This document shows, in pieces, positions 1 through 8,804 of a stretch of DNA of 64,000 nt. Position 1 is the first letter of the stretch. Each line of letters opens with the position of its first letter. This stretch comes from Marvinbryantia sp. (GTDB taxonomy: Bacteria > Bacillota > Clostridia > Lachnospirales > Lachnospiraceae), in assembly GCA_016297895.1 (NCBI GenBank), contig JAEDFS010000002.1:50826-114825 (forward strand), written 5' to 3'. Both the position numbers and the translations under genes were made by a program. The notes beneath the pieces are model-generated. The model was not told where the DNA came from. It saw only the letters and a program-made list of their open reading frames with translations, and ran no database searches.

Positions 1-13
1 GCTGAAAGGCGCC

Positions 14-739
14 ATGAATCTGTTGAAGCCCCTGATTTCAGCCAGATGGATCTGCAAAAGAGAATGCCTTGAGCGGGCACTGGCAGAGCCGGTGGTGATG
101 GAAGATGGGGTGGTGTATCTGACGGGTATCCCGGAGTATGCAGTCCGGCTGGGAAAGGCGGGACTTCCCTGCATCTTTGCAGATGTGGGTCAGGGAGCGA
201 AAGTATCCGGGGTGGATCTTATTCTCTGTATGGAGGAGGATCAACAGGAACCGGACGAGGAGCTTCTGGCGAAAGTATGGCAGCGCCATTATCATCTCCC
301 CTGGCTGATCGCAGAGACAGAACGGCTTTATATCAGGGAAAGCGTGCTGGAGGATCTTCCGTTTTTTCTTCAAATGTATGAAGAAGAAAAAGGAAATCCG
401 GATGTGGTTCCGCTGGCAGAAGATGCGGCAAAGGAGCTGGAAAGCTATATCAGATACCGATATCCCTTTTACGGGTATGGGATCTGGTCCCTGGCGGATA
501 AAAAGACAGGTGTCGTGCTGGGCCGGGCCGGATTTCAGGAATACGGGGATCAGACAGAGCTTGCCTACCTGATCGGGAAAGCATACCGAAGGCAGGGATA
601 TGCAAAAGAGGCTGCCGGGGCGATTCTGGAATTTGGAAAGCGGGAGCTTTTACTGGAAAGAGTCTGTTTTCGAACCTCTCCGGGAAACAGAGCATCCATT
701 CGCCTTGGAGAAAGCCTGGGACTTATAAGAGCAGGATAA
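14..739 (+). CDS. GNAT-family N-acetyltransferase, possibly 5'-partial
   Basis: The C-terminal half (about residues 105-240) reads as a GNAT acyl-CoA N-acetyltransferase: the opening strand ETERLYIRES, a GIWSLADKKTGVVLGRAGF core, and the acetyl-CoA loop YRRQGYAKEA followed by an amphipathic helix and the N-R-A-S-I motif. The substrate cannot be told. The first 100 residues (strand-rich, with PEYAVRLGKAGLPCIFADVG) are a separate domain I do not recognise. The reading frame is open back to the window edge and the ATG at 14 has no clear ribosome binding site, so the true start may lie upstream. No gene follows closely; the next transcript has its own promoter. Confidence 0.7.
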   Translation: MNLLKPLISARWICKRECLERALAEPVVMEDGVVYLTGIPEYAVRLGKAGLPCIFADVGQGAKVSGVDLILCMEEDQQEPDEELLAKVWQRHYHLPWLIAETERLYIRESVLEDLPFFLQMYEEEKGNPDVVPLAEDAAKELESYIRYRYPFYGYGIWSLADKKTGVVLGRAGFQEYGDQTELAYLIGKAYRRQGYAKEAAGAILEFGKRELLLERVCFRTSPGNRASIRLGESLGLIRAG

Positions 740-802
740 CCGACAGAGAAAAGAGGTTCATAAGCCTGTTTTCCATTTGAAAAAATTCTGAATAAAAAAT
801 TC

Positions 803-831
803 TTGACAAGATGGAAAAGCAGGTATATGAT
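803..831 (+). promoter_or_regulatory. Sigma-A promoter of metQ
   Basis: TTGACA at 803-808 and TATGAT at 826-831 are separated by exactly 17 bp. The predicted transcript starts near 838, giving a leader of about 50 nt. That leader holds a small inverted repeat, TTCCTA at 845-850 and TAGGAA at 860-865, which could be a repressor operator next to the start point; this is inference. The leader is too short for a SAM riboswitch. Confidence 0.75.
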
Positions 832-887
832 ATAAAACATAGTATTCCTAGTTAAGAAGTAGGAAATAAAAAGAGGAGGACAAAATC

Positions 888-1781
888 ATGAAAAAATTAG
901 CAGCAGCAGTATTGGCAGGAGCTCTGGCAGCATCTATGGCTGTACCGGCAGCAGCAGAGGGAACAATCAAAGTAGCAGCATCTGCAACACCTCATGCAGA
1001 GATCCTGGAACAGGCAAAGCCGATCCTGGAAGAGCAGGGATGGGAACTGGATGTGACTGTATTCAATGACTATGTACAGCCGAACCTGGTAGTAGAGAGC
1101 GGAGATTTTGATGCAAACTATTTCCAGCATGTTCCTTATCTGGAAAGCTTCAACGAAGAGCAGGGAACTCATCTGGTAGATGCAGGTGATATCCATTACG
1201 AACCGTTCGGAATCTATCCGGGTACAAAGAGCAGCCTGGATGAACTGGAAGAGGGCGATGTGATCGCAGTTCCCAATGATACCACCAATGAAGCAAGAGC
1301 ACTTCTTCTGCTTCAGGACAATGGTGTGCTGACCCTGAAAGAGGGTGCAGGCCTGACCGCTACCGTAAATGATATCGAAGAAAATCCAAAGGGCGTGAAG
1401 ATCCAGGAACTGGAAGCAGCTCAGGTATCCAGAGTCAAAGATGAAGTGGCATTCGTGGTACTGAACGGAAACTACGCACTGGAAGCAGGCTTCTCCGTAG
1501 CAAAAGATTCCATCGCATATGAATCTTCCGATTCTGAAGCAGCAAAGACTTATGTAAATATCATTGCTGTAAAAGAAGGAAATGAAGAAAACGAAGGCAT
1601 CAAGGCACTGGTAGATGTACTGAAATCTGATGAGATCAAGACATTTATCAAAGATAACTATGACGGTGCAGTGATTCCTTTTGAAGAATCCGAAGATGCT
1701 GAAGCAGCAGAGGAAACAACAGAAGCAGCAACCGAGGCAGCAGAGGAAACAACAGAAGCAGCAACCGAGGCAGCAGAATAA
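888..1781 (+). CDS. metQ: Methionine ABC transporter substrate-binding protein (MetQ/NlpA family)
   Basis: Periplasmic-type binding protein of the NlpA/MetQ family that would deliver methionine to MetNI. Typical family segments are visible: IKVAASATPHAEIL, VFNDYVQPN, ANYFQHVPYLESF and the GxYPGTKSSLDEL stretch. The start at 888 follows AGAGGAGGA with good spacing. The N-terminus is a Sec signal peptide ending VPAAAEG, but there is no lipobox cysteine, unlike usual Gram-positive MetQ lipoproteins. After residue about 265 the protein ends in a Glu/Ala/Thr tail made of two perfect 11-residue repeats. A hairpin lies between this gene and metN, so the binding protein may be made in excess. First gene of metQ-metN-metI. 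Confidence 0.88.
   Translation: MKKLAAAVLAGALAASMAVPAAAEGTIKVAASATPHAEILEQAKPILEEQGWELDVTVFNDYVQPNLVVESGDFDANYFQHVPYLESFNEEQGTHLVDAGDIHYEPFGIYPGTKSSLDELEEGDVIAVPNDTTNEARALLLLQDNGVLTLKEGAGLTATVNDIEENPKGVKIQELEAAQVSRVKDEVAFVVLNGNYALEAGFSVAKDSIAYESSDSEAAKTYVNIIAVKEGNEENEGIKALVDVLKSDEIKTFIKDNYDGAVIPFEESEDAEAAEETTEAATEAAEETTEAATEAAE
1704..1769 (+). repeat. Perfect 33-bp tandem repeat in the metQ C-terminal tail
   Basis: Two identical 33-bp units, 1704-1736 and 1737-1769, followed by a partial third unit up to the stop codon. Each encodes 11 residues (AAEETTEAATE). The unit length is a multiple of three, so copy-number change would alter tail length without a frameshift. Confidence 0.9.
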
Positions 1782-1804
1782 AATTAATACGAAATGAAAA
1801 ATGG

Positions 1805-1844
1805 GGGCGGATGCAGGATTTTATCTTGCAACCGCCCTGCTTTT
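1805..1844 (+). terminator. Hairpin between metQ and metN, partial terminator
   Basis: GGGCGG at 1805-1810 pairs with CCGCCC at 1832-1837, extended inward by TGCAGG/CTTGCA, followed by TGCTTTT. It sits within an otherwise continuous operon and probably lets only part of transcription continue into metN-metI. Confidence 0.6.
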
Positions 1845-1924
1845 ACGTTATACTAAACGGCAGGTGAAAAGGCGGCAGGATGGAATTTCTGACTGCTGCG
1901 GGAAATGTTTTTGGGAGGTGCAGC

Positions 1925-2935
1925 ATGGATCCGATTATCAGAATCGAGCATCTGGATAAGGAATTCAGATTAAAAGATATGAATGTGCAGGCTCTTCACG
2001 ATGTGAACCTGGATATTAATAAAGGTGATATTTACGGAATTATCGGTATGTCCGGTGCAGGAAAGAGTACCCTGGTACGATGCCTGAACTTTCTTGAGCG
2101 TCCCAGCGGCGGGCGTGTGGTCGTGGACGGAAAAGATCTGAAGGCTCTGTCTGAAAAGGAGCTTCGGGAGACAAGGAAAGATATAGGAATGATCTTTCAG
2201 CATTTTAATCTTCTGATGCAGAGAAACGTCATTGACAATGTATGTTTCCCCATGGAGATCGCAGGGATCAGAAAAAATGAAGCCAGAAAAAAAGCCATGG
2301 AATATCTGGAGATCGTAGGTCTGAAAGAAAAGGCAAAGGCATATCCGGCACAGCTTTCCGGAGGACAGAAGCAGCGTGTGGCCATTGCCAGAGTCCTGGC
2401 ATCCGATCCCAAAATCCTGCTCTGTGATGAGGCGACCAGTGCACTGGATCCTCAGACCACAAAATCCATTCTGCAGCTGTTAAAGGAGATCAACCGGAAG
2501 TACGGGATCACCATCGTGATCATCACCCATGAGATGGCGGTGGTGCAGGAGATCTGTACCCATGTAGCCATTATCGATAAGGGCAAACTGGCAGAACACG
2601 GAACAGTAGAAGAGATCTTCCAGTCACCAAAATCCAAAGAAGCGAAAAAGCTGATCTATCAGGGAATGGAACGCATTGCCGAGATGAAGGGAAAACGGTG
2701 CGTGAGAATCGTCTTTACAGAGAATTCATCCTTCGAACCGGTCATCGGAAATATGGTACTGGCCTGTAAGACACCGGTGAATATCCTGTATGCCAATACC
2801 AGGGATCTGGATGGAGTGGCACAGGGAGAAATGGTGCTGCAGCTTCCGGAGGATACGGAGATTGCAGACAAAATGATCGCCTATTTAAAGGGGGCAAGAT
2901 TATCAGTGGAGGAGTTGGAAGATTATGTGGGATAA
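1925..2935 (+). CDS. metN: Methionine ABC transporter ATP-binding protein MetN
   Basis: ATPase subunit of the methionine importer. Walker A GMSGAGKS lies at residues 41-48 and the LSGGQ signature begins at about residue 144, followed by Walker B LLCDEATSALDP. After about residue 260 there is a C-terminal NIL (ACT-like) domain, the methionine-sensing regulatory domain typical of MetN. I chose ATG 1925 because GGGAGGTG lies at 1913-1920; an upstream ATG at 1880 in the same frame has no such site. It overlaps metI by 11 bp, indicating translational coupling. Confidence 0.92.
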   Translation: MDPIIRIEHLDKEFRLKDMNVQALHDVNLDINKGDIYGIIGMSGAGKSTLVRCLNFLERPSGGRVVVDGKDLKALSEKELRETRKDIGMIFQHFNLLMQRNVIDNVCFPMEIAGIRKNEARKKAMEYLEIVGLKEKAKAYPAQLSGGQKQRVAIARVLASDPKILLCDEATSALDPQTTKSILQLLKEINRKYGITIVIITHEMAVVQEICTHVAIIDKGKLAEHGTVEEIFQSPKSKEAKKLIYQGMERIAEMKGKRCVRIVFTENSSFEPVIGNMVLACKTPVNILYANTRDLDGVAQGEMVLQLPEDTEIADKMIAYLKGARLSVEELEDYVG

Positions 2936-3590
2936 TGAAGTAATAATGATGATCGTCCGTGGAATCGGAGAAACTCTTTACATGACGCTGGTTTCTTCCT
3001 TTTTAGGCTATGTACTGGGACTTCCCATGGGCATTATTCTGACTGTCACAGACAAGGACGGGATCCGTCCCAATGCGTCTGTCTATAAAATATTTGATGC
3101 GGTTTCCAACGTGTTTCGAAGCATTCCGTTTCTGATCCTGCTGATCCTGATTCAGCCGCTGACCAGAGTGATCGTTGGAAAGACTTATGGCTCCACAGCA
3201 ATGATCGTACCGCTGACCATAGCAGCGGCACCCTACATTGCCAGAATGGTGGAATCTTCTCTGAAAGAAGTCGATCACGGGGTGATCGAGGCAGCTCAGA
3301 GTATGGGCGCAAGCACCTGGACCATTGTCTATAAAGTACTGCTGACAGAGGCCAGAACTTCTCTGGTGGTCAATGCCACCATCGCTACAGGTACGATCCT
3401 GGGATATTCCGCCATGGCAGGTACGGTAGGTGCAGGCGGACTTGGTGATATTGCGATCCGATACGGATATTATCGCTATCAGGCGGATATCATGATCGTG
3501 ACCGTAATCATTCTGGTGCTGCTGGTACAGATCATGCAGGGAATCGGAATGTACATTTCCAGAAAGATAGACAGACGCCGGACCAGATGA
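2925..3590 (+). CDS. metI: Methionine ABC transporter permease MetI
   Basis: Membrane subunit of the methionine importer, about 221 residues with five predicted membrane segments. The EAA loop that contacts MetN is visible as EAAQSMGASTWTIVYKVLL, and the GYSAMAGTVGAGGLGDIA segment is typical of MetI. The start overlaps the end of metN, with GGAGGAG upstream inside metN. Together with metQ this is a complete importer. Confidence 0.92.
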   Translation: MWDNEVIMMIVRGIGETLYMTLVSSFLGYVLGLPMGIILTVTDKDGIRPNASVYKIFDAVSNVFRSIPFLILLILIQPLTRVIVGKTYGSTAMIVPLTIAAAPYIARMVESSLKEVDHGVIEAAQSMGASTWTIVYKVLLTEARTSLVVNATIATGTILGYSAMAGTVGAGGLGDIAIRYGYYRYQADIMIVTVIILVLLVQIMQGIGMYISRKIDRRRTR

Positions 3591-3639
3591 TCCGGACAGG
3601 TCTGATGAAAGCACATGAATTTATGGATGAGGAGAGTTA

Positions 3640-5130
3640 TTGAAATTGAGCAGAAAAAGTGGAATTTTATTACCGATCAGCAGCCTTCCGTCGCCTTACG
3701 GAATCGGCGGTTTTACGAAAGAAGCATATGATTTTGTGGATTTCCTGGTGGAAGCCGGACAGACTTACTGGCAGATACTCCCTCTGGGACCCACAAGTTA
3801 CGGAGATTCCCCGTATCAGTCCTTTTCCACCTTTGCCGGAAACCCTTATTTCATCGACCTGGATGCACTGGTGGAAGAAGGAGTACTGACAGAAGAAGAA
3901 TGCGAACAGGCAGACTGTGAAATAAACAGGCGTTATGTGGAATACGGGCTTCTGTATGAGAACCGTTACGAGCTGCTTCGGAAGGCATATGAAAGAAGTG
4001 AGATTGCTTCGGATCCGGAGTTTCAGAAATTCGTAGAGGAAAACCGGTCCTGGCTGAAGGATTATGCGCTGTTTATGACCGTCAAGAACTGCTTTGACGG
4101 AGCATCCTGGCTGGAATGGGCAGATGATATCCGCCTGCGCTGGGGATATTCCCTGGACTATTATTATAAAGAATATGCAGAAGAGATCGAGTTTTATGAG
4201 TATCTTCAGTTCAAATTCATGGAGCAGTGGACGAAGCTGAAGGATTATGCCAACGAAAAGGGGGTCCGCATTGTAGGGGATATTCCTATTTATGTAGCTC
4301 TTGACAGTGCAGATGCCTGGGCACATCCGGATCTGTTCCAGATGGACGAGGACAGAAGACCGAAAGCAGTGGCAGGCTGTCCTCCCGATGCATTTTCCGA
4401 GGACGGGCAGCTGTGGGGCAACCCTCTGTATCGCTGGGATGTACACAAAAATCAGCATTATGACTGGTGGATCCGCAGAATGGAGCACTGCTATAAGCTC
4501 TATGATGTGGTCCGCATTGACCATTTCCGCGGATTTGATGAGTATTTTTCCATTCCTTACGGTGATGAGACGGCAGTGGGAGGTCACTGGGAGAAAGGTC
4601 CGGGAATGGAGCTTTTCCGTACTCTGGAAGAAAAGCTTGGACATAAAGCGGTCATTGCAGAGGATCTGGGATTTCAGACAGATACGGTGCGCAAGCTGGT
4701 AAAAGACAGCGGTTATCCGAATATGAAGGTTCTTGGATTTGCCTTTGATGCCACCGGTACCAGTGAACATCTGCCTCATAATTATGATAAAAACTGTGTG
4801 GTATATACAGGAACCCATGATAACGAGACCCTGATGCAGTGGTATGACGGCATGACAGAAGAGGTGGCGGCATTTGTAGAAGACTATATGAACAATGCCC
4901 ATACACCAAGAAATAAAGTACATTGGGATTTTATTCGTCTGGCCATGTTAAGCTGTGCCAATACCTGCATCATTCCCATTCAGGATTATCTGGGGCTTGG
5001 AAAAGAAGCCAGAATGAATTTCCCGTCCACATTGGGGGATAACTGGAAATGGAGAATGCTGAAGTCCGATCTGACAGAAGAACTGGCAAAAGAAATTTTT
5101 CATCTGACAAGGCTGAGCAGCCGGGGATAG
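3640..5130 (+). CDS. malQ: 4-alpha-glucanotransferase (GH77, amylomaltase)
   Basis: Transfers alpha-1,4-glucan segments between maltooligosaccharides in the cytoplasm. Full GH77 length (496 residues). Catalytic residues are recognisable: nucleophile Asp294 in VRIDHFRG, acid/base Glu341 in AEDLG and transition-state Asp394 in GTHDNET, matching the spacing of known amylomaltases. The start is TTG at 3640 behind GAGGAGAG; MKLSRKSGILLPISSLPSPYG is the usual family N-terminus. No other maltose or glycogen gene is adjacent, and it lies between a methionine importer and an ECF module with only 6 bp to ecfA1, so co-transcription with the ECF genes is likely. Confidence 0.93.
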   Translation: MKLSRKSGILLPISSLPSPYGIGGFTKEAYDFVDFLVEAGQTYWQILPLGPTSYGDSPYQSFSTFAGNPYFIDLDALVEEGVLTEEECEQADCEINRRYVEYGLLYENRYELLRKAYERSEIASDPEFQKFVEENRSWLKDYALFMTVKNCFDGASWLEWADDIRLRWGYSLDYYYKEYAEEIEFYEYLQFKFMEQWTKLKDYANEKGVRIVGDIPIYVALDSADAWAHPDLFQMDEDRRPKAVAGCPPDAFSEDGQLWGNPLYRWDVHKNQHYDWWIRRMEHCYKLYDVVRIDHFRGFDEYFSIPYGDETAVGGHWEKGPGMELFRTLEEKLGHKAVIAEDLGFQTDTVRKLVKDSGYPNMKVLGFAFDATGTSEHLPHNYDKNCVVYTGTHDNETLMQWYDGMTEEVAAFVEDYMNNAHTPRNKVHWDFIRLAMLSCANTCIIPIQDYLGLGKEARMNFPSTLGDNWKWRMLKSDLTEELAKEIFHLTRLSSRG

Positions 5131-5136
5131 ACAACT

Positions 5137-5991
5137 ATGAGCATCATTGAAGTAAAAAAACTGATACATGATTATTTACGATACGGCGAAGACGGCAGGG
5201 TAGAATCAAGCTACCGTGCCGTTGATGACGTTGACCTGAATGTGGAACCGGGGCAGTTTATCGCTATCCTGGGACATAACGGTTCGGGAAAATCCACCCT
5301 GGCCAAGCATCTGAATGCGATCCTGCTCCCTACAGAGGGCAGCGTCTTCGTGGATGGAAAAGACACAAAGGACAGCGAAAAGCTCTGGGCGATCCGCCAG
5401 TGTGCAGGCATGGTATTTCAGAATCCGGACAACCAGATCATCGGCACCGTGGTGGATGAAGATGTGGCGTTCGGACCGGAAAATATGGGAGTGCCGACGG
5501 AGGAGATCAAAGAAAGAGTAGAAGAAGGACTGAAGACCGTGGGAATGTGGGAATACCGTCATCACTCTCCCAATAAGCTCTCCGGCGGCCAGAAGCAGAG
5601 AGTGGCCATTGCGGGGGTTGTAGCCATGCATCCCAAATGTATCGTGCTGGATGAACCCACTGCCATGCTGGATCCCGTGGGCAGAAGCGAAGTGATCCGT
5701 GCGGCAAGACGGCTGAATCAGCAGGAGAACGTAACCATCATCCTGATTACTCATTACATGGAAGAGGTCATCTATGCGGACAGAGTCATTGTGATGGATC
5801 AGGGAAAGGTTCTGATGCAGGGAACACCGAGAGAAGTATTTTCCAGAGTGGAGGAATTAAAAGAGCACCGGCTGGATGTGCCTCAGATCACCATGCTGGC
5901 CCATGAACTGAAAAAAAGCGGACTGGATATTGCGGACGGTATCCTGACTACCGAAGAGCTGGTACAGGAACTGGAGCGGATCAGGAGATAA
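5137..5991 (+). CDS. ecfA1: Energy-coupling factor transporter ATPase EcfA1
   Basis: One of two ATPases that power group II ECF vitamin and micronutrient importers. Walker A GHNGSGKS at residues 46-53, Q-loop region [24 protein letters not shown], signature [13 protein letters not shown] and Walker [14 protein letters not shown] are all present; the VAFGPEN segment is typical of EcfA. It is followed after 3 bp by ecfA2 and then ecfT. No substrate-binding S protein lies nearby, as expected for a module shared by several S components. Confidence 0.92.
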   Translation: MSIIEVKKLIHDYLRYGEDGRVESSYRAVDDVDLNVEPGQFIAILGHNGSGKSTLAKHLNAILLPTEGSVFVDGKDTKDSEKLWAIRQCAGMVFQNPDNQIIGTVVDEDVAFGPENMGVPTEEIKERVEEGLKTVGMWEYRHHSPNKLSGGQKQRVAIAGVVAMHPKCIVLDEPTAMLDPVGRSEVIRAARRLNQQENVTIILITHYMEEVIYADRVIVMDQGKVLMQGTPREVFSRVEELKEHRLDVPQITMLAHELKKSGLDIADGILTTEELVQELERIRR

Positions 5992-5994
5992 TCT

Positions 5995-6843
5995 ATGTCA
6001 ATGAAAATCGAGCATTTGAATTATATATACGGACAGGGGACAGCCTACGAAAAGAAGGCGCTGAAGGATATCAATCTTGAGATCCCGAATGGCCAGTTTA
6101 TCGGAATCATCGGGCATACCGGATCTGGAAAATCCACCTTGATCCAGCATCTTAACGGTCTGATCAAAGCCACAGGAGGCGTGATCTATGATAATGGCAG
6201 AAACATATATGAAGAAGGATACTCTATGAAAGACCTGCGAAGCAGAGTGGGTCTGGTATTTCAGTATCCCGAATATCAGCTCTTTGAGACTGATGTGCTG
6301 GCGGATGTATGCTTTGGCCCAAAGAATCTGGGATTATCCCGGGAAGAGGCTGAGGCGAGGGCATATGCCGCATTAAAGCAGGTGGGACTCAAAGAAAAAC
6401 ATTATAAAAAATCTCCCTTTGAGCTGTCAGGAGGACAGAAAAGAAGAGTGGCCATCGCAGGGATCCTTGCCATGGAACCTGAGGTGCTGATCCTGGATGA
6501 ACCCACAGCGGGCCTGGATCCCAGGGGAAGAGATGATATCCTGGATCAGATCGCAAAGCTTCATAAAGAACGGGGAATTACCGTGATCCTGGTGTCTCAC
6601 AGCATGGAGGATGTGGCAAAATATGTGGAGCGGATCATCGTGATGGATGAGGGAAGCGTTCGTTTTGACGGGGCACCCAGGGAAGTATTTGAACACTATC
6701 GGGAACTGGAATCCATCGGTCTTGCGGCGCCTCAGGTCACCTATCTGATGCAGGAACTGAAGAAAAAGGGAATGGATGTGGATGTCACGGCCACCACCGT
6801 GGAGGAAGCAAAACAGTCAATTCTGGAGTGTATGAGAGCATGA
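5995..6843 (+). CDS. ecfA2: Energy-coupling factor transporter ATPase EcfA2
   Basis: Second ATPase of the ECF module, pairing with EcfA1 and EcfT. Walker A GHTGSGKS at residues 40-47, VFQYPEYQLFETDVLADVCFGPKNLG, LSGGQKRRVAIAG and Walker B VLILDEPTAGLDP are intact. AGGAG at 5983-5987 supports ATG 5995; an internal ATG at 6001 is a possible alternative two codons later. Its stop codon overlaps the ecfT start as ATGA. Confidence 0.92.
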   Translation: MSMKIEHLNYIYGQGTAYEKKALKDINLEIPNGQFIGIIGHTGSGKSTLIQHLNGLIKATGGVIYDNGRNIYEEGYSMKDLRSRVGLVFQYPEYQLFETDVLADVCFGPKNLGLSREEAEARAYAALKQVGLKEKHYKKSPFELSGGQKRRVAIAGILAMEPEVLILDEPTAGLDPRGRDDILDQIAKLHKERGITVILVSHSMEDVAKYVERIIVMDEGSVRFDGAPREVFEHYRELESIGLAAPQVTYLMQELKKKGMDVDVTATTVEEAKQSILECMRA

Positions 6844-7646
6844 TTAGAGATATTACAATCGGACAATATTATCCGGCGAATTCCGTGATTCATAAGCTGG
6901 ATCCCAGAACCAAGCTGGTGGGAACGATCCTGTTTATTCTTTCCCTGTTTTTATTCAAGTCCTTTGCAGCTTATGCAGTGGCTACCCTGTTTCTGGCTGG
7001 GGTGATATGGGCATCCAGGGTACCTTTCAAATTCATGGTTAAAGGACTGAAGGCAGTGATGATCCTGCTGATGATCACTGTTTTATTCAATCTGTTTGTC
7101 ATACCGGGCACGCCCATCTTTCATATCTGGAAGCTGACTGTAACGGTGGAAGGTGTGAAAACAGCAGTCTTTATGGCAATCCGTCTGGTCTATCTGATCA
7201 TTGGATCCTCAGTGATGACTCTGACCACCACACCCAATGAGCTGACAGACGGAATGGAAAAAGGACTTCGCCCCCTGAATAAGATTCATGTGCCGGTCCA
7301 TGAGGTGGCCATGATGATGTCCATTGCCCTCCGGTTTATCCCGATTCTTCTGGAAGAAACGGATAAGATCATGAAGGCGCAGATGGCCAGAGGAGCAGAT
7401 TTTGAAAGCGGCGGAATCATTCAGAAGGCCAAAAGCATGGTGCCTCTTCTGGTGCCGCTGTTTATCTCCGCATTTCGCCGGGCCAATGACCTGGCTATGG
7501 CGATGGAAGCCAGAGGGTATCACGGGGGAGAGGGAAGAACCAAAATGAGACCGCTTCAGTACCACAGACAGGACCGGATCGCCTATCTGACCATGATCGG
7601 CTATCTGTGTGTGATGTATGCAGCGAAGAGAATTGTCGGAATTTAG
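6840..7646 (+). CDS. ecfT: Energy-coupling factor transporter transmembrane protein EcfT
   Basis: Membrane scaffold that couples the two EcfA ATPases to S components. N-terminal IGQYYPANSVIHKLDPRTKL is a hallmark of EcfT, followed by several hydrophobic segments and the two coupling motifs of the Ala-Arg-Gly type (AQMARGADF and AMEARGYHGG). I chose ATG 6840, which overlaps the ecfA2 stop as ATGA; a GTG four codons upstream (6828) is possible. truA follows within about 10 bp, the usual order in Firmicutes. Confidence 0.9.
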   Translation: MIRDITIGQYYPANSVIHKLDPRTKLVGTILFILSLFLFKSFAAYAVATLFLAGVIWASRVPFKFMVKGLKAVMILLMITVLFNLFVIPGTPIFHIWKLTVTVEGVKTAVFMAIRLVYLIIGSSVMTLTTTPNELTDGMEKGLRPLNKIHVPVHEVAMMMSIALRFIPILLEETDKIMKAQMARGADFESGGIIQKAKSMVPLLVPLFISAFRRANDLAMAMEARGYHGGEGRTKMRPLQYHRQDRIAYLTMIGYLCVMYAAKRIVGI

Positions 7647-7654
7647 TAGAAATG

Positions 7655-8416
7655 ATGAAAAGAGTGAAGCTGATCGTGTCCTATGACGGCACGAATTACT
7701 GCGGCTGGCAGATCCAGCCAAACGGGATCACCGTAGAGGAAGTATTGAATCAGCATCTTTCGGAGCTTCTTGGAGAACCCATCCGGGTAACGGGAGCCAG
7801 CCGGACCGATGCTGGGGTCCATGCCATGGGAAATGTGGCAGTCTTTGACACTTCTGCCAGAATGCCGGCGGAAAAAATCTCCTATGCCTTAAATACCAGG
7901 CTTCCGCAGGATATCCGGATCCAGGAGTCCGCACAGGTGTCGCCGGACTTCCATCCCCGGTTTTGCCGGACGGTGAAGACCTATGAGTACAGGATCCTGA
8001 ACAGGAGATTTCCGGATCCCTGCCAGAGACTGTACTCCCTGTTTGCCTATTATCCCCTTGACGTAGAAAAGATGAGAGAAGCAGCCTCTTATCTGGTGGG
8101 TGAGCATGACTTTAAGAGCCTCAGTACTTATAAGGCGGAAGTAGATAATACGGTACGTACCATTTATTCGCTGGATCTGATAAAAGAAGGGGATCTGATC
8201 CGGATGCGGATCTGCGGAAACGGATTCCTTTATAATATGGTGCGGATCATTGCAGGAACCCTGTTAAGAGTGGGAAGCGGATATTATGAACCATCTTATA
8301 TGAAGGAAATTCTGGCAGCGAAAAATCGTCAGGCGGCAGGAGAAACAGCGCCGCCACAGGGGCTGACGCTGCTTCACATACAATATCCGGATGGTGAAGA
8401 CCAGCCGGTTACATGA
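7655..8416 (+). CDS. truA: tRNA pseudouridine synthase A
   Basis: Converts uridines 38-40 of the tRNA anticodon arm to pseudouridine. The catalytic Asp is in SRTDAGVHA, about residue 52. N-terminal KLIVSYDGTNYCGWQIQPNG and the ICGNGFLYNMVRIIAGTLLRVG segment are typical. Two adjacent ATGs (7652, 7655) are possible starts with a weak site upstream; translational coupling to ecfT is likely. The last 8 bp overlap the convergent XRE regulator gene. Confidence 0.92.
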   Translation: MKRVKLIVSYDGTNYCGWQIQPNGITVEEVLNQHLSELLGEPIRVTGASRTDAGVHAMGNVAVFDTSARMPAEKISYALNTRLPQDIRIQESAQVSPDFHPRFCRTVKTYEYRILNRRFPDPCQRLYSLFAYYPLDVEKMREAASYLVGEHDFKSLSTYKAEVDNTVRTIYSLDLIKEGDLIRMRICGNGFLYNMVRIIAGTLLRVGSGYYEPSYMKEILAAKNRQAAGETAPPQGLTLLHIQYPDGEDQPVT

Positions 8417-8804
8417 GAAACCCGGAAGTGGGAACCGTCGGCTGAAGCCGGGCAGGATCCTGCTTCTTTTTCGTTTCCCAGAGCTTCTTTTTGACATAAC
8501 AGGTCATAAGCTCCATGCTGGTGCAGTAGGCCTCCGGATCCAGCTTTTTGAACAGGGTCAAAAACTGGATATAGTGCTGATACTCGGCCAGATCCGCAGG
8601 AAAGCTGCTGCGTACCAGATAGTCTACAGTGACCTGATAAAAGTCTGCAAGAGTGACCAGGAAATTCACGGAAGGTTCCCGTTTGCCGATCTCATAATTG
8701 GCATAGGATGAGCGGCCTATATGAAGCAGATCACTGACCTGTGTCTGTGTGTACAGCCGGTTTTCCCGAAGAAACTTCATTTTTTGCCCAAGGGTATGAT
8801 TCAT
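8409..8804 (-). CDS. XRE-family helix-turn-helix regulator
   Basis: A 131-residue protein with an N-terminal HTH_XRE domain (about residues 4-58): LGQKMKFLRENRLYTQTQVSDLLHIGRSSYANYEIGKREPS, then LVTLADFYQVTVDYLV. The C-terminal 70 residues contain a helical segment (YQHYIQFLTLFKKLDPEAY) with no known function. It is translationally coupled to the upstream CYTH gene by an ATGA overlap at 8801-8804 and converges on truA. Target genes are unknown. Confidence 0.85.
   Translation of the reverse strand: MNHTLGQKMKFLRENRLYTQTQVSDLLHIGRSSYANYEIGKREPSVNFLVTLADFYQVTVDYLVRSSFPADLAEYQHYIQFLTLFKKLDPEAYCTSMELMTCYVKKKLWETKKKQDPARLQPTVPTSGFLM

Noticed and set aside
832..887. SAM riboswitch before the methionine importer
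   Set aside because: The leader after the promoter is only about 50 nt and has no S-box elements.
3670..4923. 417-codon open frame opposite malQ
   Set aside because: Lies wholly antisense to a clear GH77 gene, no ribosome site, composition of a shadow frame.
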